Below, one piece after another: positions 6,787 to 15,811 of a DNA stretch of 57,092 bases; position 1 is the first letter of the stretch; each line of letters begins with the position of its first letter. This DNA comes from Pseudescherichia vulneris NBRC 102420 (GTDB lineage: Bacteria; Pseudomonadota; Gammaproteobacteria; Enterobacterales; Enterobacteriaceae), in assembly GCF_000759795.1 (NCBI RefSeq), contig NZ_BBMZ01000030.1, forward strand, positions 1-57,092. The letters run 5' to 3'. The position numbers and the translations under genes were made by a program. A model generated the notes under the pieces. The model saw nothing but the letters and a program-made list of their open reading frames with translations. It was not told the origin of the DNA and did no database searches.

Positions 6787-7890
6787 ATGCAGCGTCACCA
6801 CTCCCCGTTCCGCGCCGATGTTGTCGGCAGTTTCCTGCGCCCGGATGCTATCAAGCAGGCGCGAATCCAGTTTGCCGCGGGTGAAATCGATGCGGGCCAG
6901 CTGCGCGCGGTGGAAGACAGTGCGATCCGCGAGGTGGTTGAGCAGCAGTGTGCCTGCGGTCTGCACGTGGTCACCGACGGCGAATTCCGTCGCGCCTGGT
7001 GGCACTTTGACTTCTTTGACGGCCTGCAGGGCGTAGAGCGTTACGATTCTGACGCGGGTATTCAATTCAACGGTGTCCAGACGAAAGCCCACGGCGTGCG
7101 CGTGACCGGCAAGCTGGGCTTCGGCGATCATCCGATGCTGGAAGACTTCCGCTTCCTACAGAGCATTAGCGGCAGCGCCCAGCCGAAGATGACGATCCCC
7201 AGCCCGAGCGTACTGCACTTCCGCGGTGGCCGGAAAGATATCGACAGCACGGTCTACCCGGAGCTGGACGCCTACTTTGACGATCTGGCAATCACCTGGC
7301 GCGACGCCATTCACGCATTCTATGAAGCAGGCTGCCGTTACCTGCAGCTTGACGATACGGTCTGGGCTTATCTCTGCTCAGACGATCAGCGCCGTCAGGT
7401 CCGCGAGCGCGGCGAGGATCCTGATGAGCTGGCACGCATCTACGCTCGGGTACTGAACAAGGCGCTGGAGGGCAAGCCGGAGGATTTGACCATCGGTCTG
7501 CATGTTTGCCGCGGCAATTTCCGCTCAACCTGGATCTCCGAAGGCGGCTACGAGCCGGTGGCTGAAGTGCTCTTCGGCCAGGTCAACGTCGATGCCTTCT
7601 TCCTGGAGTATGACAACGATCGCTCCGGCGACTTCGCCCCGCTGCGCTTTATCCGTCCGGGTAAGCAGCAGGTGGTGCTGGGTCTGATTACCACGAAAAA
7701 CGGCGAGCTGGAAAACCCTGAAGGGATCGAGGCGCGTATCAAGGAAGCGGCGCAGTATGTCGATATCAATCAGATCTGCCTTAGCCCGCAGTGCGGCTTC
7801 GCCTCGACGGAAGAGGGCAACAGCCTGACCGAAGCCCAGCAGTGGGACAAGGTCCGCTTGGTGACGCGCATTGCCGAACAGGTCTGGTAA
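6787..7890 (+). CDS. Cobalamin-independent methionine synthase-like protein (MetE C-terminal/YxjG family)
   Basis: The ATG at 6787 has AAGGAG at proper spacing and gives 367 residues; the frame is open 16 codons upstream but without a ribosome site. The protein is one TIM-barrel equivalent to the C-terminal half of MetE. The zinc ligands are present: His239 and Cys241 in HVCRGN, Glu274 in FFLEYD and Cys336 in LSPQCGF. The N-terminal folate-binding half of MetE is absent, as in the YxjG/YxjH group, whose methyl donors are not settled. The candidate met boxes upstream suggest control by MetJ and a role in methionine supply. A terminator follows directly. Confidence 0.88.
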   Translation: MQRHHSPFRADVVGSFLRPDAIKQARIQFAAGEIDAGQLRAVEDSAIREVVEQQCACGLHVVTDGEFRRAWWHFDFFDGLQGVERYDSDAGIQFNGVQTKAHGVRVTGKLGFGDHPMLEDFRFLQSISGSAQPKMTIPSPSVLHFRGGRKDIDSTVYPELDAYFDDLAITWRDAIHAFYEAGCRYLQLDDTVWAYLCSDDQRRQVRERGEDPDELARIYARVLNKALEGKPEDLTIGLHVCRGNFRSTWISEGGYEPVAEVLFGQVNVDAFFLEYDNDRSGDFAPLRFIRPGKQQVVLGLITTKNGELENPEGIEARIKEAAQYVDINQICLSPQCGFASTEEGNSLTEAQQWDKVRLVTRIAEQVW

Positions 7891-7899
7891 GTATTAAGA

Positions 7900-7926
7900 G
7901 GGGCAGATTTTCTGCCCCTTTTTTTA
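7900..7926. terminator. Terminator between the MetE-like gene and ydeE
   Basis: GGGGCAGA-TTT-TCTGCCCC followed by seven T on the + strand. Being placed between convergent genes it may serve both. Confidence 0.85.
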
Positions 7927-9120
7927 TGCTTTTGCCGCACTGAGTCCGCTGTCCCACGGCCTGATCTGCATTCCGCGCAGCATCATCAGCCAGGCTAAAA
8001 CAATCGTCGCCGCCAGGATGGCAAACAGCGTCCAGCCCGGCAGGGTGGTTAGAATAATGCCGGTGGCCAGCGGGTTCATTGCCGCACCAAGCCAGCCGAG
8101 GGCCTGGGCTGAGAAATAGCTCGCCTTCATGCCCGGCGGGGCAATATGGTCGATCAGCATATATTCGCCCGGAGCATAAATGATCTCCCCAACAGTGAAC
8201 ACGGCGGCTGACAGCCCCCACAGCCAGAGCTGGCTGCCAGAGATCATAAAGCCCAGCAGACCAAGGACAAAGCAGAGCGTGCCGACGGCCATCATCGGGC
8301 GGATATTGTCGGCCCGCAGCGTGCGGCCAATCACGTACTGGAACATAACCACGATAACCGCATTCACCGGCAGGACCAGCGCCACCACTTTCTGCGCAAA
8401 GGCATTATCGGCTACGGCCATGACGTACTGCGAAATACAGGAGGCAAAGGAGCCGCTGGCGAATGAGGCCAGCATGCCGGAGAGGGTAAACCACAGCAGG
8501 GCTTTATCATGCAGCAAAAGCGACGGTGACCAGGGCTGGAGGGTCTCCTCCTCGTGCTTAACCATGACGCGCTGGACCCAGATCTGGATAAACACCAGCG
8601 GGAAGGCAGCGCAGGCCGCAGCCAGCCAGAAGGGCAGCTGGCTGCTCTGCATCACCAGCAGGGTGCCCAGCGGCGGGCCAATCGTCCAGCCGATGTTGAG
8701 AAACGAGTAGTTAAGCGAGAACACTTTTGACTTCGCCGCCGGAGCCAGCGTATCGGAGAAGTAGGCTTTAACCACGGTGGCGAAGACCGAGTAGGCGCAG
8801 TTGATAATGGAGAATAAGATCACCACCAGAACTGCGTTATGGCTAAGGGGAATGCCGATAAAGCTAACCACGAAAATGGTGATGGCAATCAGCATGTAGC
8901 GCTTCTTATCAAACTTATCGGCAAGAATGCCAAAGCCGAGGCTGAAGACGACGCCGACGGTCATGGCCACGGTCATGGCAAATCCGACCTGGTCAACCGC
9001 CATACCGTACTGGCTGTTGAGGTAGATGGTCATAAACGGCAGCGTCGCGCCGCGTCCGATGGTTAACAGCAGTGATGAGGCGAGCAGTGCGATGATGGAG
9101 CGTTGCTGAGATGTGATCAT
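7924..9120 (-). CDS. ydeE: MFS exporter YdeE
   Basis: This 398-residue protein has 12 predicted transmembrane segments and closely follows E. coli YdeE: LLASSLLLTIGRGATLPFMT at the N-terminus, GILADKFDKKRY in loop 2-3, and AVFTVGEIIYAPGEYMLIDH later. E. coli YdeE has been linked to dipeptide export. The start at 9120 (MITSQQRS) fits the family; the frame extends upstream but reads intergenic sequence. It is divergent from eamA, as in E. coli next to the mar locus. Confidence 0.92.
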   Translation of the reverse strand: MITSQQRSIIALLASSLLLTIGRGATLPFMTIYLNSQYGMAVDQVGFAMTVAMTVGVVFSLGFGILADKFDKKRYMLIAITIFVVSFIGIPLSHNAVLVVILFSIINCAYSVFATVVKAYFSDTLAPAAKSKVFSLNYSFLNIGWTIGPPLGTLLVMQSSQLPFWLAAACAAFPLVFIQIWVQRVMVKHEEETLQPWSPSLLLHDKALLWFTLSGMLASFASGSFASCISQYVMAVADNAFAQKVVALVLPVNAVIVVMFQYVIGRTLRADNIRPMMAVGTLCFVLGLLGFMISGSQLWLWGLSAAVFTVGEIIYAPGEYMLIDHIAPPGMKASYFSAQALGWLGAAMNPLATGIILTTLPGWTLFAILAATIVLAWLMMLRGMQIRPWDSGLSAAKA

Positions 9121-9311
9121 GTTATATCCGACAGTGCAGTGTTTTTTATTTTTTGCGTTCACTATCAGCAATACCATGCCAAACGCGCACTGTATAGCGA
9201 CCACATTTATCTCATCGCACAGCGTGACCTACTGAAAATTGTGATCTGTCTCTCGGCGGATTTTTACGATAATGTAACATTTTTACAAAAACTGAAACTT
9301 CAGGGGCAGGT

Positions 9312-10208
9312 ATGACGCGGAAAGACGGACTACTGGCATTGCTGGTGGTGGTAGTTTGGGGACTTAATTTTGTTGTAATTAAGGTCGGGCTGCACAATAT
9401 GCCCCCCCTAATGTTGGCAGGTCTGCGTTTTGTACTGGTGGCCTTTCCGGCGCTGCTATTTGTTGCCCGGCCGAAGGTGCCGCTGCGTCTGCTGCTGGGT
9501 TACGGCCTGACCATCAGCTTTGGCCAGTTTGCCTTTCTGTTTAGCGCGATTAAGTTTGGCATGCCCGCCGGGCTGGCCTCGCTGGTTTTGCAGGCGCAGG
9601 CATTCTTCACCATCGTCCTTGGGGCGGTAACCTTCGGCGAGCGGCTTCAGCTTAAGCAGGTGCTGGGGATTACCCTGGCGATCTTTGGCGTGCTGGTGCT
9701 AGCGGAATCCAGCCTCAACGGTCAGGACGTGACCGTGCTGGGCTTTATGCTGACTCTGGCGGCCGCCTTCAGCTGGGCCTGCGGCAATATCTTCAACAAA
9801 AAGATCATGCAGCATTCGTCACGCCCGGCGGTGATGTCGCTGGTGGTCTGGAGCGCGCTGATCCCGGTGGTACCCTTTATGGTCGCCTCGCTGATTTTCG
9901 ATGGCCCGGCGCAGATGTTGCAAAGCCTGGTGCAAATTGATATCACCACCGTGCTGTCGCTGATCTATCTGGCGTTTGTCGCCACCATCATTGGCTACGG
10001 GATCTGGGGAACGCTGCTTGGGCGTTACGAAACCTGGCGCGTTGCGCCGCTCTCGCTGCTGGTGCCGGTGGTCGGCATGGCCAGCGCCGCGCTGTTATTG
10101 GGTGAGACGCTGAATGGTCTGCAACTGCTCGGCGCTGCGCTGATCATGGCTGGCCTGTACATCAATATCTTTGGCTTCCGTCTGTGGCCGTCAGTTGCCG
10201 CACGCTAA
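9312..10208 (+). CDS. eamA: O-acetylserine/cysteine exporter EamA
   Basis: This 298-residue member of the drug/metabolite transporter family has ten membrane segments in two EamA repeats (about residues 5-135 and 145-290). In E. coli EamA (YdeD) exports cysteine-pathway metabolites. It keeps the E. coli position between ydeE and marB. The ribosome site is the modest GGGGCAGGT. Confidence 0.93.
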   Translation: MTRKDGLLALLVVVVWGLNFVVIKVGLHNMPPLMLAGLRFVLVAFPALLFVARPKVPLRLLLGYGLTISFGQFAFLFSAIKFGMPAGLASLVLQAQAFFTIVLGAVTFGERLQLKQVLGITLAIFGVLVLAESSLNGQDVTVLGFMLTLAAAFSWACGNIFNKKIMQHSSRPAVMSLVVWSALIPVVPFMVASLIFDGPAQMLQSLVQIDITTVLSLIYLAFVATIIGYGIWGTLLGRYETWRVAPLSLLVPVVGMASAALLLGETLNGLQLLGAALIMAGLYINIFGFRLWPSVAAR

Positions 10209-10232
10209 AAAAAGCCCCGCACAGGGCGGGGC
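10206..10232 (-). terminator. Terminator of marRAB
   Basis: Read on the minus strand: GCCCCGC, loop, GCGGGGC, then a run of seven T. It follows marB by 19 bases and abuts the eamA stop. Confidence 0.85.
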
Positions 10233-10251
10233 AAGAACGTATTAGCCGTGC

Positions 10252-10455
10252 TTAGTTGTAATAGGGCACGCCTAACTCGTCGGATTTATCACTTTCGGAA
10301 CCCATGTGATTTAAGTCAAACGGTGACTGGTCATGGGCCGAAGGCATAATCATCGCGTCGCGCTGGTTTTGTTCACTAGGGCGCGGCTGCTCCGCAAAGC
10401 TATTGCCAGAAAACAGCGCCAGCAGGGTAAGGGCGGCGGAGACGGTAAACTTCAT
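10252..10455 (-). CDS. marB: MarB, periplasmic modulator of mar
   Basis: This 67-residue protein has a clear signal peptide (MKFTVSAALTLLALFSGNSFA, cut before EQ). It is the third gene of marRAB, 30 bases after marA. In E. coli MarB lowers marA expression by an unknown route. The mature part is short and polar. Confidence 0.88.
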   Translation of the reverse strand: MKFTVSAALTLLALFSGNSFAEQPRPSEQNQRDAMIMPSAHDQSPFDLNHMGSESDKSDELGVPYYN

Positions 10456-10485
10456 GATTTCCTCGATACGTCTAAATACAGGCGG

Positions 10486-10872
10486 TTAACAGTTGTAATG
10501 GTTTAGCGGCAGCAGATAACGGGCCTCACCGTGCATACTGGTCATGCGATACTTATGCGGCGGCACGTCGAAATAGTTTTTAAACGTTCGGGTCAACGTC
10601 TGCTGTGACTCAAAGCCGTAGCGCTCTGCCAGGTAGAGAATCGGCTCGTTGCTCTGCTTAAGCTTCTGTGCGATTTCAGTAAGCTTGCGGCTGCGGATAT
10701 AGTGACCTAATGAGTGCCCGGTCTCTTTCTTAAACATCCGTTGCAGGTGCCATTTTGAATAACCCGAACGCTCGGAGACTTTCTCCAGCGACAGCGGTGA
10801 CTCCAGGTTATCCTCGATCCAGTCCAATATGCTATGAATAGTAATGGCGTCATTATTGCGTCTGGACATCAT
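10486..10872 (-). CDS. marA: MarA, AraC/XylS-family activator of multidrug resistance
   Basis: This 128-residue protein is nearly identical to E. coli MarA over the two HTH motifs ([20 protein letters not shown] and [20 protein letters not shown]). MarA binds marboxes as a monomer and induces acrAB, tolC, micF and others. The tail HYNC differs slightly from E. coli. It is the second gene of marRAB, 14 bases after marR. Confidence 0.97.
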   Translation of the reverse strand: MMSRRNNDAITIHSILDWIEDNLESPLSLEKVSERSGYSKWHLQRMFKKETGHSLGHYIRSRKLTEIAQKLKQSNEPILYLAERYGFESQQTLTRTFKNYFDVPPHKYRMTSMHGEARYLLPLNHYNC

Positions 10873-10886
10873 TATACCTCTTCTGT

Positions 10887-11321
10887 TTACGGCAGTATTT
10901 TCTTGAGCAAGTACTCAAGGGTTGCCACTTCATCTGCCGTTAAGTTTTTTGTTAGTTCCTGATGCAGGTCTTGCCCCACTAATTTATGGCCTTGCTCACA
11001 AAGCGCTGCGCCGTCAGCGGTAAGCTGGATCAGCACGCCGCGCTTGTCATGCGGATTAGGCTGACGCTCAATCCAGCCTTTGCATACCAGTCGATCCAGC
11101 ATGCGGGTGAGTGCCCCGAGATCGACAGACAGCACTTTTTTTAGCTCTACCGGCGTGATGCAGGTCGCGCAGCGGATAGAGCAGAGCACCTTAAACTGCG
11201 TCGCTGTGATATCCAGCGGCGAAAGGTAATCGTTTAATAGGCGATCTTTTTTCTGGTTGACCATGTGGATCAAGCGGCCCAGTGGGATGATTTCGTTGAA
11301 CAAGTCACTGGTGCTTTTCAC
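10887..11321 (-). CDS. marR: MarR, repressor of the mar operon
   Basis: The GTG at 11321 gives 144 residues, exactly the E. coli length. The upstream ATG at 11351 lies between the two operator sites and would add ten unrelated residues. The winged helix ([30 protein letters not shown]) and the dimer helices match MarR, and Cys80, whose oxidation by copper relieves repression in E. coli, is preserved in RLVCKGW. It binds marO just upstream and represses itself. Confidence 0.96.
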   Translation of the reverse strand: MKSTSDLFNEIIPLGRLIHMVNQKKDRLLNDYLSPLDITATQFKVLCSIRCATCITPVELKKVLSVDLGALTRMLDRLVCKGWIERQPNPHDKRGVLIQLTADGAALCEQGHKLVGQDLHQELTKNLTADEVATLEYLLKKILP

Positions 11322-11421
11322 GATGGTTGCCCCGGCAAGTAGATTAGTCACGGCAGATACTATTGCCGGGGCAACTATAAGTCAACTGAATGCATTAACT
11401 TATGCCACAATTTGCTAAAAC
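11322..11421 (-). promoter_or_regulatory. marRAB promoter, marO sites I and II, and marbox
   Basis: On the minus strand: -35 TTGACT (11380-11385), a 17-base spacer and -10 TAGTAT (11357-11362). Site I is the palindrome TATAGTTGCCCCGGCAATA over the core promoter (11361-11379). Site II is CTACTTGCCGGGGCAACCATC next to the GTG (11322-11343). Upstream, TTTAGCAAATTGTGGCAT (about 11402-11420) matches the E. coli marbox where MarA, SoxS and Rob bind. The layout is as in E. coli. Confidence 0.88.
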
Positions 11422-11563
11422 GTTTCATGCACCAATTTTTTAGCAATAACTAATAAATTAATAACTGTAATTTATACATTGGCTTAGCGGATTGTCCGCT
11501 GCACATGCAGGGGCTTTGCGCATATAATAGGCATCAACGTATCCGCTTCATGGAGTGCACCTT

Positions 11564-12235
11564 ATGCAGGATCTGTTCAGGGCAATTGGATTAGGGCTGG
11601 TGGTATTGCTGCCCCTGGCGAACCCGTTGACTACCGTCGCGCTGTTTCTTGGCCTGGCGGGCAATATGAATGCCGCCGAACGTAACCGTCAGTCGCTGAT
11701 GGCGTCGGTTTATGTATTTGCCATTATGATGGTTGCCTGGTATGCCGGGCAGGTGGTGATGAATACCTTTGGTATCTCGATTCCGGGGCTGCGCATCGCC
11801 GGGGGACTGATCGTCGCCTTTATCGGTTTCCGCATGCTCTTTCCCCAGCAGAAAGCACATGAGTCCCCGGAGGCCAGGAGCAAAACGGCCGAACTGGTAG
11901 ACGAGCCGGACGCCAATATCGCCTTTGTCCCGCTGGCGATGCCCAGCACCGCCGGGCCGGGAACCATCGCGATGATCATCAGCTCGGCTTCCACCCTACG
12001 TCACAGCTCTACCTTTCCGGATTGGGTGATCCTGGTTGCGCCGCCGCTGATTTTCCTGCTTGTGTCGGTGATCCTTTGGGGCTGTCTGCGTAGTTCGGGT
12101 GCGGTGATGCGGCTGGTGGGAAAAAGCGGTATTGAGGCCATCTCCCGGCTGATGGGCTTTCTGCTGGTCTGCATGGGGGTGCAGTTTATCATTAACGGCG
12201 TGCTGGAGATTATCTCCAGCTATCCACTCTCATAA
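11564..12235 (+). CDS. marC: MarC-family inner membrane protein
   Basis: The ATG at 11564 follows TGGAG and yields 223 residues; a second ATG 3 codons earlier is less well spaced. It has six membrane segments and near-identity to E. coli MarC ([35 protein letters not shown]). It is divergent from marRAB. Despite its name, no resistance role has been found for E. coli MarC. Confidence 0.95.
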   Translation: MQDLFRAIGLGLVVLLPLANPLTTVALFLGLAGNMNAAERNRQSLMASVYVFAIMMVAWYAGQVVMNTFGISIPGLRIAGGLIVAFIGFRMLFPQQKAHESPEARSKTAELVDEPDANIAFVPLAMPSTAGPGTIAMIISSASTLRHSSTFPDWVILVAPPLIFLLVSVILWGCLRSSGAVMRLVGKSGIEAISRLMGFLLVCMGVQFIINGVLEIISSYPLS

Positions 12236-12244
12236 TAACGAAAA

Positions 12245-12275
12245 CGTAGGCCGGGTAAGCGCAGCGCCACCCGGC
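12245..12275. repeat. Single REP unit
   Basis: GTAGGCCGGGTAAGCGCAGCGCCACCCGGC, a single REP hairpin between the convergent marC and sotB. It may also act as a transcription end. Confidence 0.8.
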
Positions 12276-12282
12276 GTAAACG

Positions 12283-13491
12283 TTATTGAGTCTGCTCTTG
12301 AAGCTCAGCGTGTTCTTCCAGTACCGTGGGCCAGCGGCGGAATATCACCACAGACCACACTAGCGCCGCCAGCGCAGGGACTGCGCCCACGTAACCCACG
12401 TTAGCCATTGACCAGTGCAGGCTCACCTGGTTACCCACCAGCGCGCCCGCGCCGATGCCGAGGTTAAAGATCCCTGAGAAGAGCGCCATCGCCACATCGG
12501 TGGCGTCCGGGGCCAGCGACAGTACCTTCACCTGCATACCGAGGCCGATGATCATAATCGCAACGCCCCAGAATACGCCGAGCACGGCAAGGTACGTTGT
12601 GCTGTGCGAGGCGGGCAGCATCAGCACCAGCGACATTGTCAGAACGGCAATTGCGCCGCTGACCAGCGTGGAGGCGTGCAGGTTGCCCAGCTTGCCAAAC
12701 AGAATGCTGCCGATGATCCCTGCGCCGCCCAGGATCAGCAGCAGCACGGTAGCGAAGCTGGCGCTCAGTCCTGCCACGTGCTGCACAAACGGCTCAATGT
12801 AGCTATAGGCGGTGTAGTGCGCAGTGACCACCACGACCGTCAGCAGATAGATACTCATCAGCGCCGGGCGACGAACCAGCAGCGGCAGGCTTTTCAGCGA
12901 GCCGGAGTGTTCGCTCGGCAGCCTCGGCAGCAGCTTCGCCAGGCAGAGCAGGGTGATCAGCGCCCCAATGCCAATAATAAAGAAGGTGGTGCGCCAGCCG
13001 AAGTATTGCCCGACGATCCGGCCTATCGGCAGCCCCAGCACCATCGCCAGTGCCGTACCGGTAGCCAGCAGGCTCAGCGCCTGGGCACGCTTGCCCGGCG
13101 GTGCCACGCGAATAGCGAGCGAGGCGGTGATCGACCAGAAGATAGCATGCGCGAAGGCAATGCCAATCCGGCTCACCACCAGCACGGTGAAGTTCCACGC
13201 CAGGAAGGAGAGCACGTGGCTGGCAATAAACAGCACAAACAGCACGATCAGCAGCTTGCGCCGCTCTACCTGGCTGGTGAGCAGCATAAACGGCAGCGAC
13301 AGCAGCGCCACCACCCAGGCATAGATGGTGAGCATAATGCCCACTTCCGGGGTTTGCATCCCGAAGCTATCAGCGATGTCAGAGAGCAGCCCGACAGGCA
13401 CAAATTCCGTGGTATTGAAGATGAAAGCCGCAATGGCCAACGTCACGACGCGCAGCCACGCAACTTTGCGTGAAACAGTGTTCGTTGTCAT
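12283..13491 (-). CDS. sotB: Sugar efflux MFS transporter SotB (YdeA)
   Basis: This 402-residue MFS protein with 12 membrane segments keeps the E. coli position after marC. Motifs [19 protein letters not shown] and [20 protein letters not shown] identify the SotB/YdeA group, which exports arabinose and IPTG in E. coli. The start has a modest upstream AAGGTTAT sequence on the plus strand side; the length matches the family. Confidence 0.92.
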   Translation of the reverse strand: MTTNTVSRKVAWLRVVTLAIAAFIFNTTEFVPVGLLSDIADSFGMQTPEVGIMLTIYAWVVALLSLPFMLLTSQVERRKLLIVLFVLFIASHVLSFLAWNFTVLVVSRIGIAFAHAIFWSITASLAIRVAPPGKRAQALSLLATGTALAMVLGLPIGRIVGQYFGWRTTFFIIGIGALITLLCLAKLLPRLPSEHSGSLKSLPLLVRRPALMSIYLLTVVVVTAHYTAYSYIEPFVQHVAGLSASFATVLLLILGGAGIIGSILFGKLGNLHASTLVSGAIAVLTMSLVLMLPASHSTTYLAVLGVFWGVAIMIIGLGMQVKVLSLAPDATDVAMALFSGIFNLGIGAGALVGNQVSLHWSMANVGYVGAVPALAALVWSVVIFRRWPTVLEEHAELQEQTQ

Positions 13492-13631
13492 AAGGTTATA
13501 GTAGTGTTGATGAGGGGAAAAGATGGGGCGATCTTAAAACTTTCACTGGCGAAAAGACAACCATTTTGTGATTTAGATCTCATTTTAAACCCGTAATAAA
13601 AACGCTCTTTTCCCTAACGTTGATGGAAGCC

Positions 13632-14345
13632 ATGAAAAAACGGGAATTTATCACTCAGGATCTGCTCAGCAAGATCTTTCAGACGGCCAGCGAGCCGTTA
13701 CATAAATTACCCGCCGAGCGCGAACTCGCCGAAGAGTATGGCGTGTCGCGCTACACCGTGCGGGAAGCCTTAAAAAAGCTGGTCAGCATCGGCATTATTC
13801 GTATCGTGCAGGGCTCGGGGATTTACGTCAGCGAAAACGCGCGCAGCAATCCGCTGGTCTACAACTCCATCACCGAAAAACGCTTTGATCAAATGCGCTA
13901 TCGGCTGCTCAGCCTGCATAAACGGCTGCCCAGCAAGGAGCAGCAGCAGGTATTTGGCATCGGGGAAAATGAGTGGCTGTGGCACTTCTGTCGCCTGCGC
14001 TACGTGGACGAGCGCTGTACGCAGATTGAAACCTCCAGCCTGCCGCTGGCGCGCTTTCCCGATCTCAATCAGCAGGCGATCGAAAGCTCACTGCAACGCT
14101 ATGCCATCGGCAAAGGCCTGACGCTGTCCCACTTTCTTACCCACTATCAGGCGGTAGCGGTGGATAAAGCCCAGGCCGCGCTGCTCGGCTGCAAACGCGG
14201 CACGCCCGCCATGAAAATCACCAATCGCGGCATACTTTCCGGCAGCGAGGTGTGGATCTTAAGCGAAGTGATCGACATTCACTACGAATGTACCTACGTT
14301 ACGCCGTTCAACGCCGACAACCTGCGCTTTCGCAGCGGCAGTTAA
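13632..14345 (+). CDS. GntR/HutC-family regulator
   Basis: The ATG at 13632 ([12 protein letters not shown]) with GGAAG upstream gives 237 residues. The N-terminal winged helix is typical of GntR ([25 protein letters not shown]), followed by a UTRA ligand-binding domain (about residues 75-230), so it belongs to the HutC subfamily. It ends 4 bases into the 3' end of the convergent dehydratase gene. It probably controls the dehydratase and PTS genes through the repeated ATTGGTCTG-like sites around 15.7 kb. The effector is likely a sugar phosphate or acid sugar, by inference only. Confidence 0.85.
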   Translation: MKKREFITQDLLSKIFQTASEPLHKLPAERELAEEYGVSRYTVREALKKLVSIGIIRIVQGSGIYVSENARSNPLVYNSITEKRFDQMRYRLLSLHKRLPSKEQQQVFGIGENEWLWHFCRLRYVDERCTQIETSSLPLARFPDLNQQAIESSLQRYAIGKGLTLSHFLTHYQAVAVDKAQAALLGCKRGTPAMKITNRGILSGSEVWILSEVIDIHYECTYVTPFNADNLRFRSGS

Positions 14346-15541
14346 GGCGTGTGCATCGCCCCGTTCGGCAGGCGGCTTTGCGTCCATTCATGTGGACGAT
14401 AGACCACCGGGAAACGCGCCAGCGCCTCTTCATCCACCTGCATGCCAATCCCCGGACGATCGAGCGGATACATATACCCGCCCTCCGCCTGCGGCGCGTT
14501 GGGGAACACTGCCAGGGTATTCGCCTGCGGCGGGATAAACTCCTGAATCGCCGCGTTGTGCAGGTGAATATTAAGATGGGTATTTACCGCCACGCCGACG
14601 GGGGTCATATCCGGCGGCCCGTGCCACGCCAGCCGCACGCCAAACGCCTGGCACAGTACCGCCAGCTTGAGCGCCGGGGTAATGCCGCCGATCTGCGATA
14701 CATGGCAGCGGATAAAATCGATCTGCCGGTTGACGATCAAATCGTGCCACTCGGCCGGGTTGTTAAACAGCTCGCCCATTGCCAGCGGCACGCTGCTGTG
14801 TGCCCGAATCTGCGTTAACCAACCGCTCTGCTGTGGCGACACGATATCTTCCAAAAACCAGGGCTGATAAGGCTCCAGCGCCTTCGCCAGCTGAATTGCC
14901 TGCTGCGGAAACAGCCGCTCATGCACGTCGTGCAGAATATGAAAACGGTGGCCGTACTTCTCGCGCAGGGCTTTAAACATAGCGATAGTATTCGCCATGT
15001 ATTCGTCCTGATCGTAGTAGGCACCCGCCGTCGGTTCGCGAGTGGCATGGAGATCCTGCGGCGTACCGCCGTAAAAACCGAGCTGGCAGCGAATGTAGCG
15101 ATAACCTTGTGAGAGCAGGTCATCTACCTGGGTATAGAGTTCATCCATGCTTTCACCGGCAGCATGACTGTAAACCGCAATCGCGTCTTTCGATTTACCG
15201 CCGAACAGTTGATAGAGCGGCATTCCCGCCAGCTGGCCTTTGATATCCCACAGTGCCATATCCACGCCTGCGATGGCGTTATTCATCACCGGACCATTTC
15301 GCCAGTAGGCGTTCACCTGCATCATCTGCCACAGATCTTCGATGTGGTTGCCATCGCGCCCCATCAAAAGTGGTTTCAGGTATTCATCCACCATGGTTTT
15401 TACCGCCAGCGGCCGCTGCTGAAACGTGGCGCAGCCATAGCCGACAAGATTTTTATCGGTGGTGACTTTGACCAGCACCAGGTTGTGGCGATCCGGGCGG
15501 GTGATGAAACATTCAACGTTGGTGATTAAAGTGGGTGTCAT
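14342..15541 (-). CDS. Enolase-superfamily dehydratase, ManD/RspA type
   Basis: This 399-residue protein has the mandelate racemase/enolase fold: an N-terminal capping domain (about 1-115) and a C-terminal barrel. Metal and catalytic residues of the mannonate/gluconate dehydratase group are visible: Asp205 and His207 in HDVHER, Glu231 in FLEDIVSP, Glu257 in MGELFNNP, and a later [10 protein letters not shown] loop. AGGAGCGACC precedes the ATG. Expected chemistry is dehydration of a D-mannonate or D-gluconate-like acid sugar to the 2-keto-3-deoxy product. The family contains members with low activity, so the true substrate is open. It is divergent from the PTS gene. Confidence 0.85.
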   Translation of the reverse strand: MTPTLITNVECFITRPDRHNLVLVKVTTDKNLVGYGCATFQQRPLAVKTMVDEYLKPLLMGRDGNHIEDLWQMMQVNAYWRNGPVMNNAIAGVDMALWDIKGQLAGMPLYQLFGGKSKDAIAVYSHAAGESMDELYTQVDDLLSQGYRYIRCQLGFYGGTPQDLHATREPTAGAYYDQDEYMANTIAMFKALREKYGHRFHILHDVHERLFPQQAIQLAKALEPYQPWFLEDIVSPQQSGWLTQIRAHSSVPLAMGELFNNPAEWHDLIVNRQIDFIRCHVSQIGGITPALKLAVLCQAFGVRLAWHGPPDMTPVGVAVNTHLNIHLHNAAIQEFIPPQANTLAVFPNAPQAEGGYMYPLDRPGIGMQVDEEALARFPVVYRPHEWTQSRLPNGAMHTP

Positions 15542-15621
15542 GGTCGCTCCTGACGGCTGACTGAAAGCAGGTTACGGAGACTATTATTCCTGCTCTTATT
15601 TATCGATTTCCAGCACTTTAT

Positions 15622-15736
15622 TTTGGTCCGTGCAGGGAGGGTAAATGATAAAAAAAGCAGACCAATTTGACCTTATTGTTATTTGTATCGCCTTTCTGTA
15701 CGGGTTATGTGAGCGTTATCACTTTTTATTGGTCTG
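15622..15736. promoter_or_regulatory. Control region between the dehydratase and the PTS gene: repeated element and CRP-like site
   Basis: Three copies of one element occur: TTTGGTCCG (15622-15630), ATTGGTCTG on the minus strand (15658-15666) and ATTGGTCTG on the plus strand (15728-15736). Between the last two, TGTGAGCGTTATCACT (15708-15723) fits the CRP consensus TGTGA-N6-TCACA with one mismatch. This suggests a specific regulator, probably the neighbouring GntR protein, plus catabolite control. Confidence 0.55.
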
Positions 15737-15811
15737 TTTATCGCTGCCGCCTTCCCGTAGACTTCTTCAGCATTGAACATGCCGTCATCGTGGCAGATAA
15801 GGAGCCAGCAA

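Noticed and set aside
12604..13473. 289-codon open frame on the + strand opposite sotB
   Set aside because: Gln/His/Arg-rich low-complexity translation typical of an antisense shadow in GC-rich DNA; the minus strand encodes a perfect SotB.
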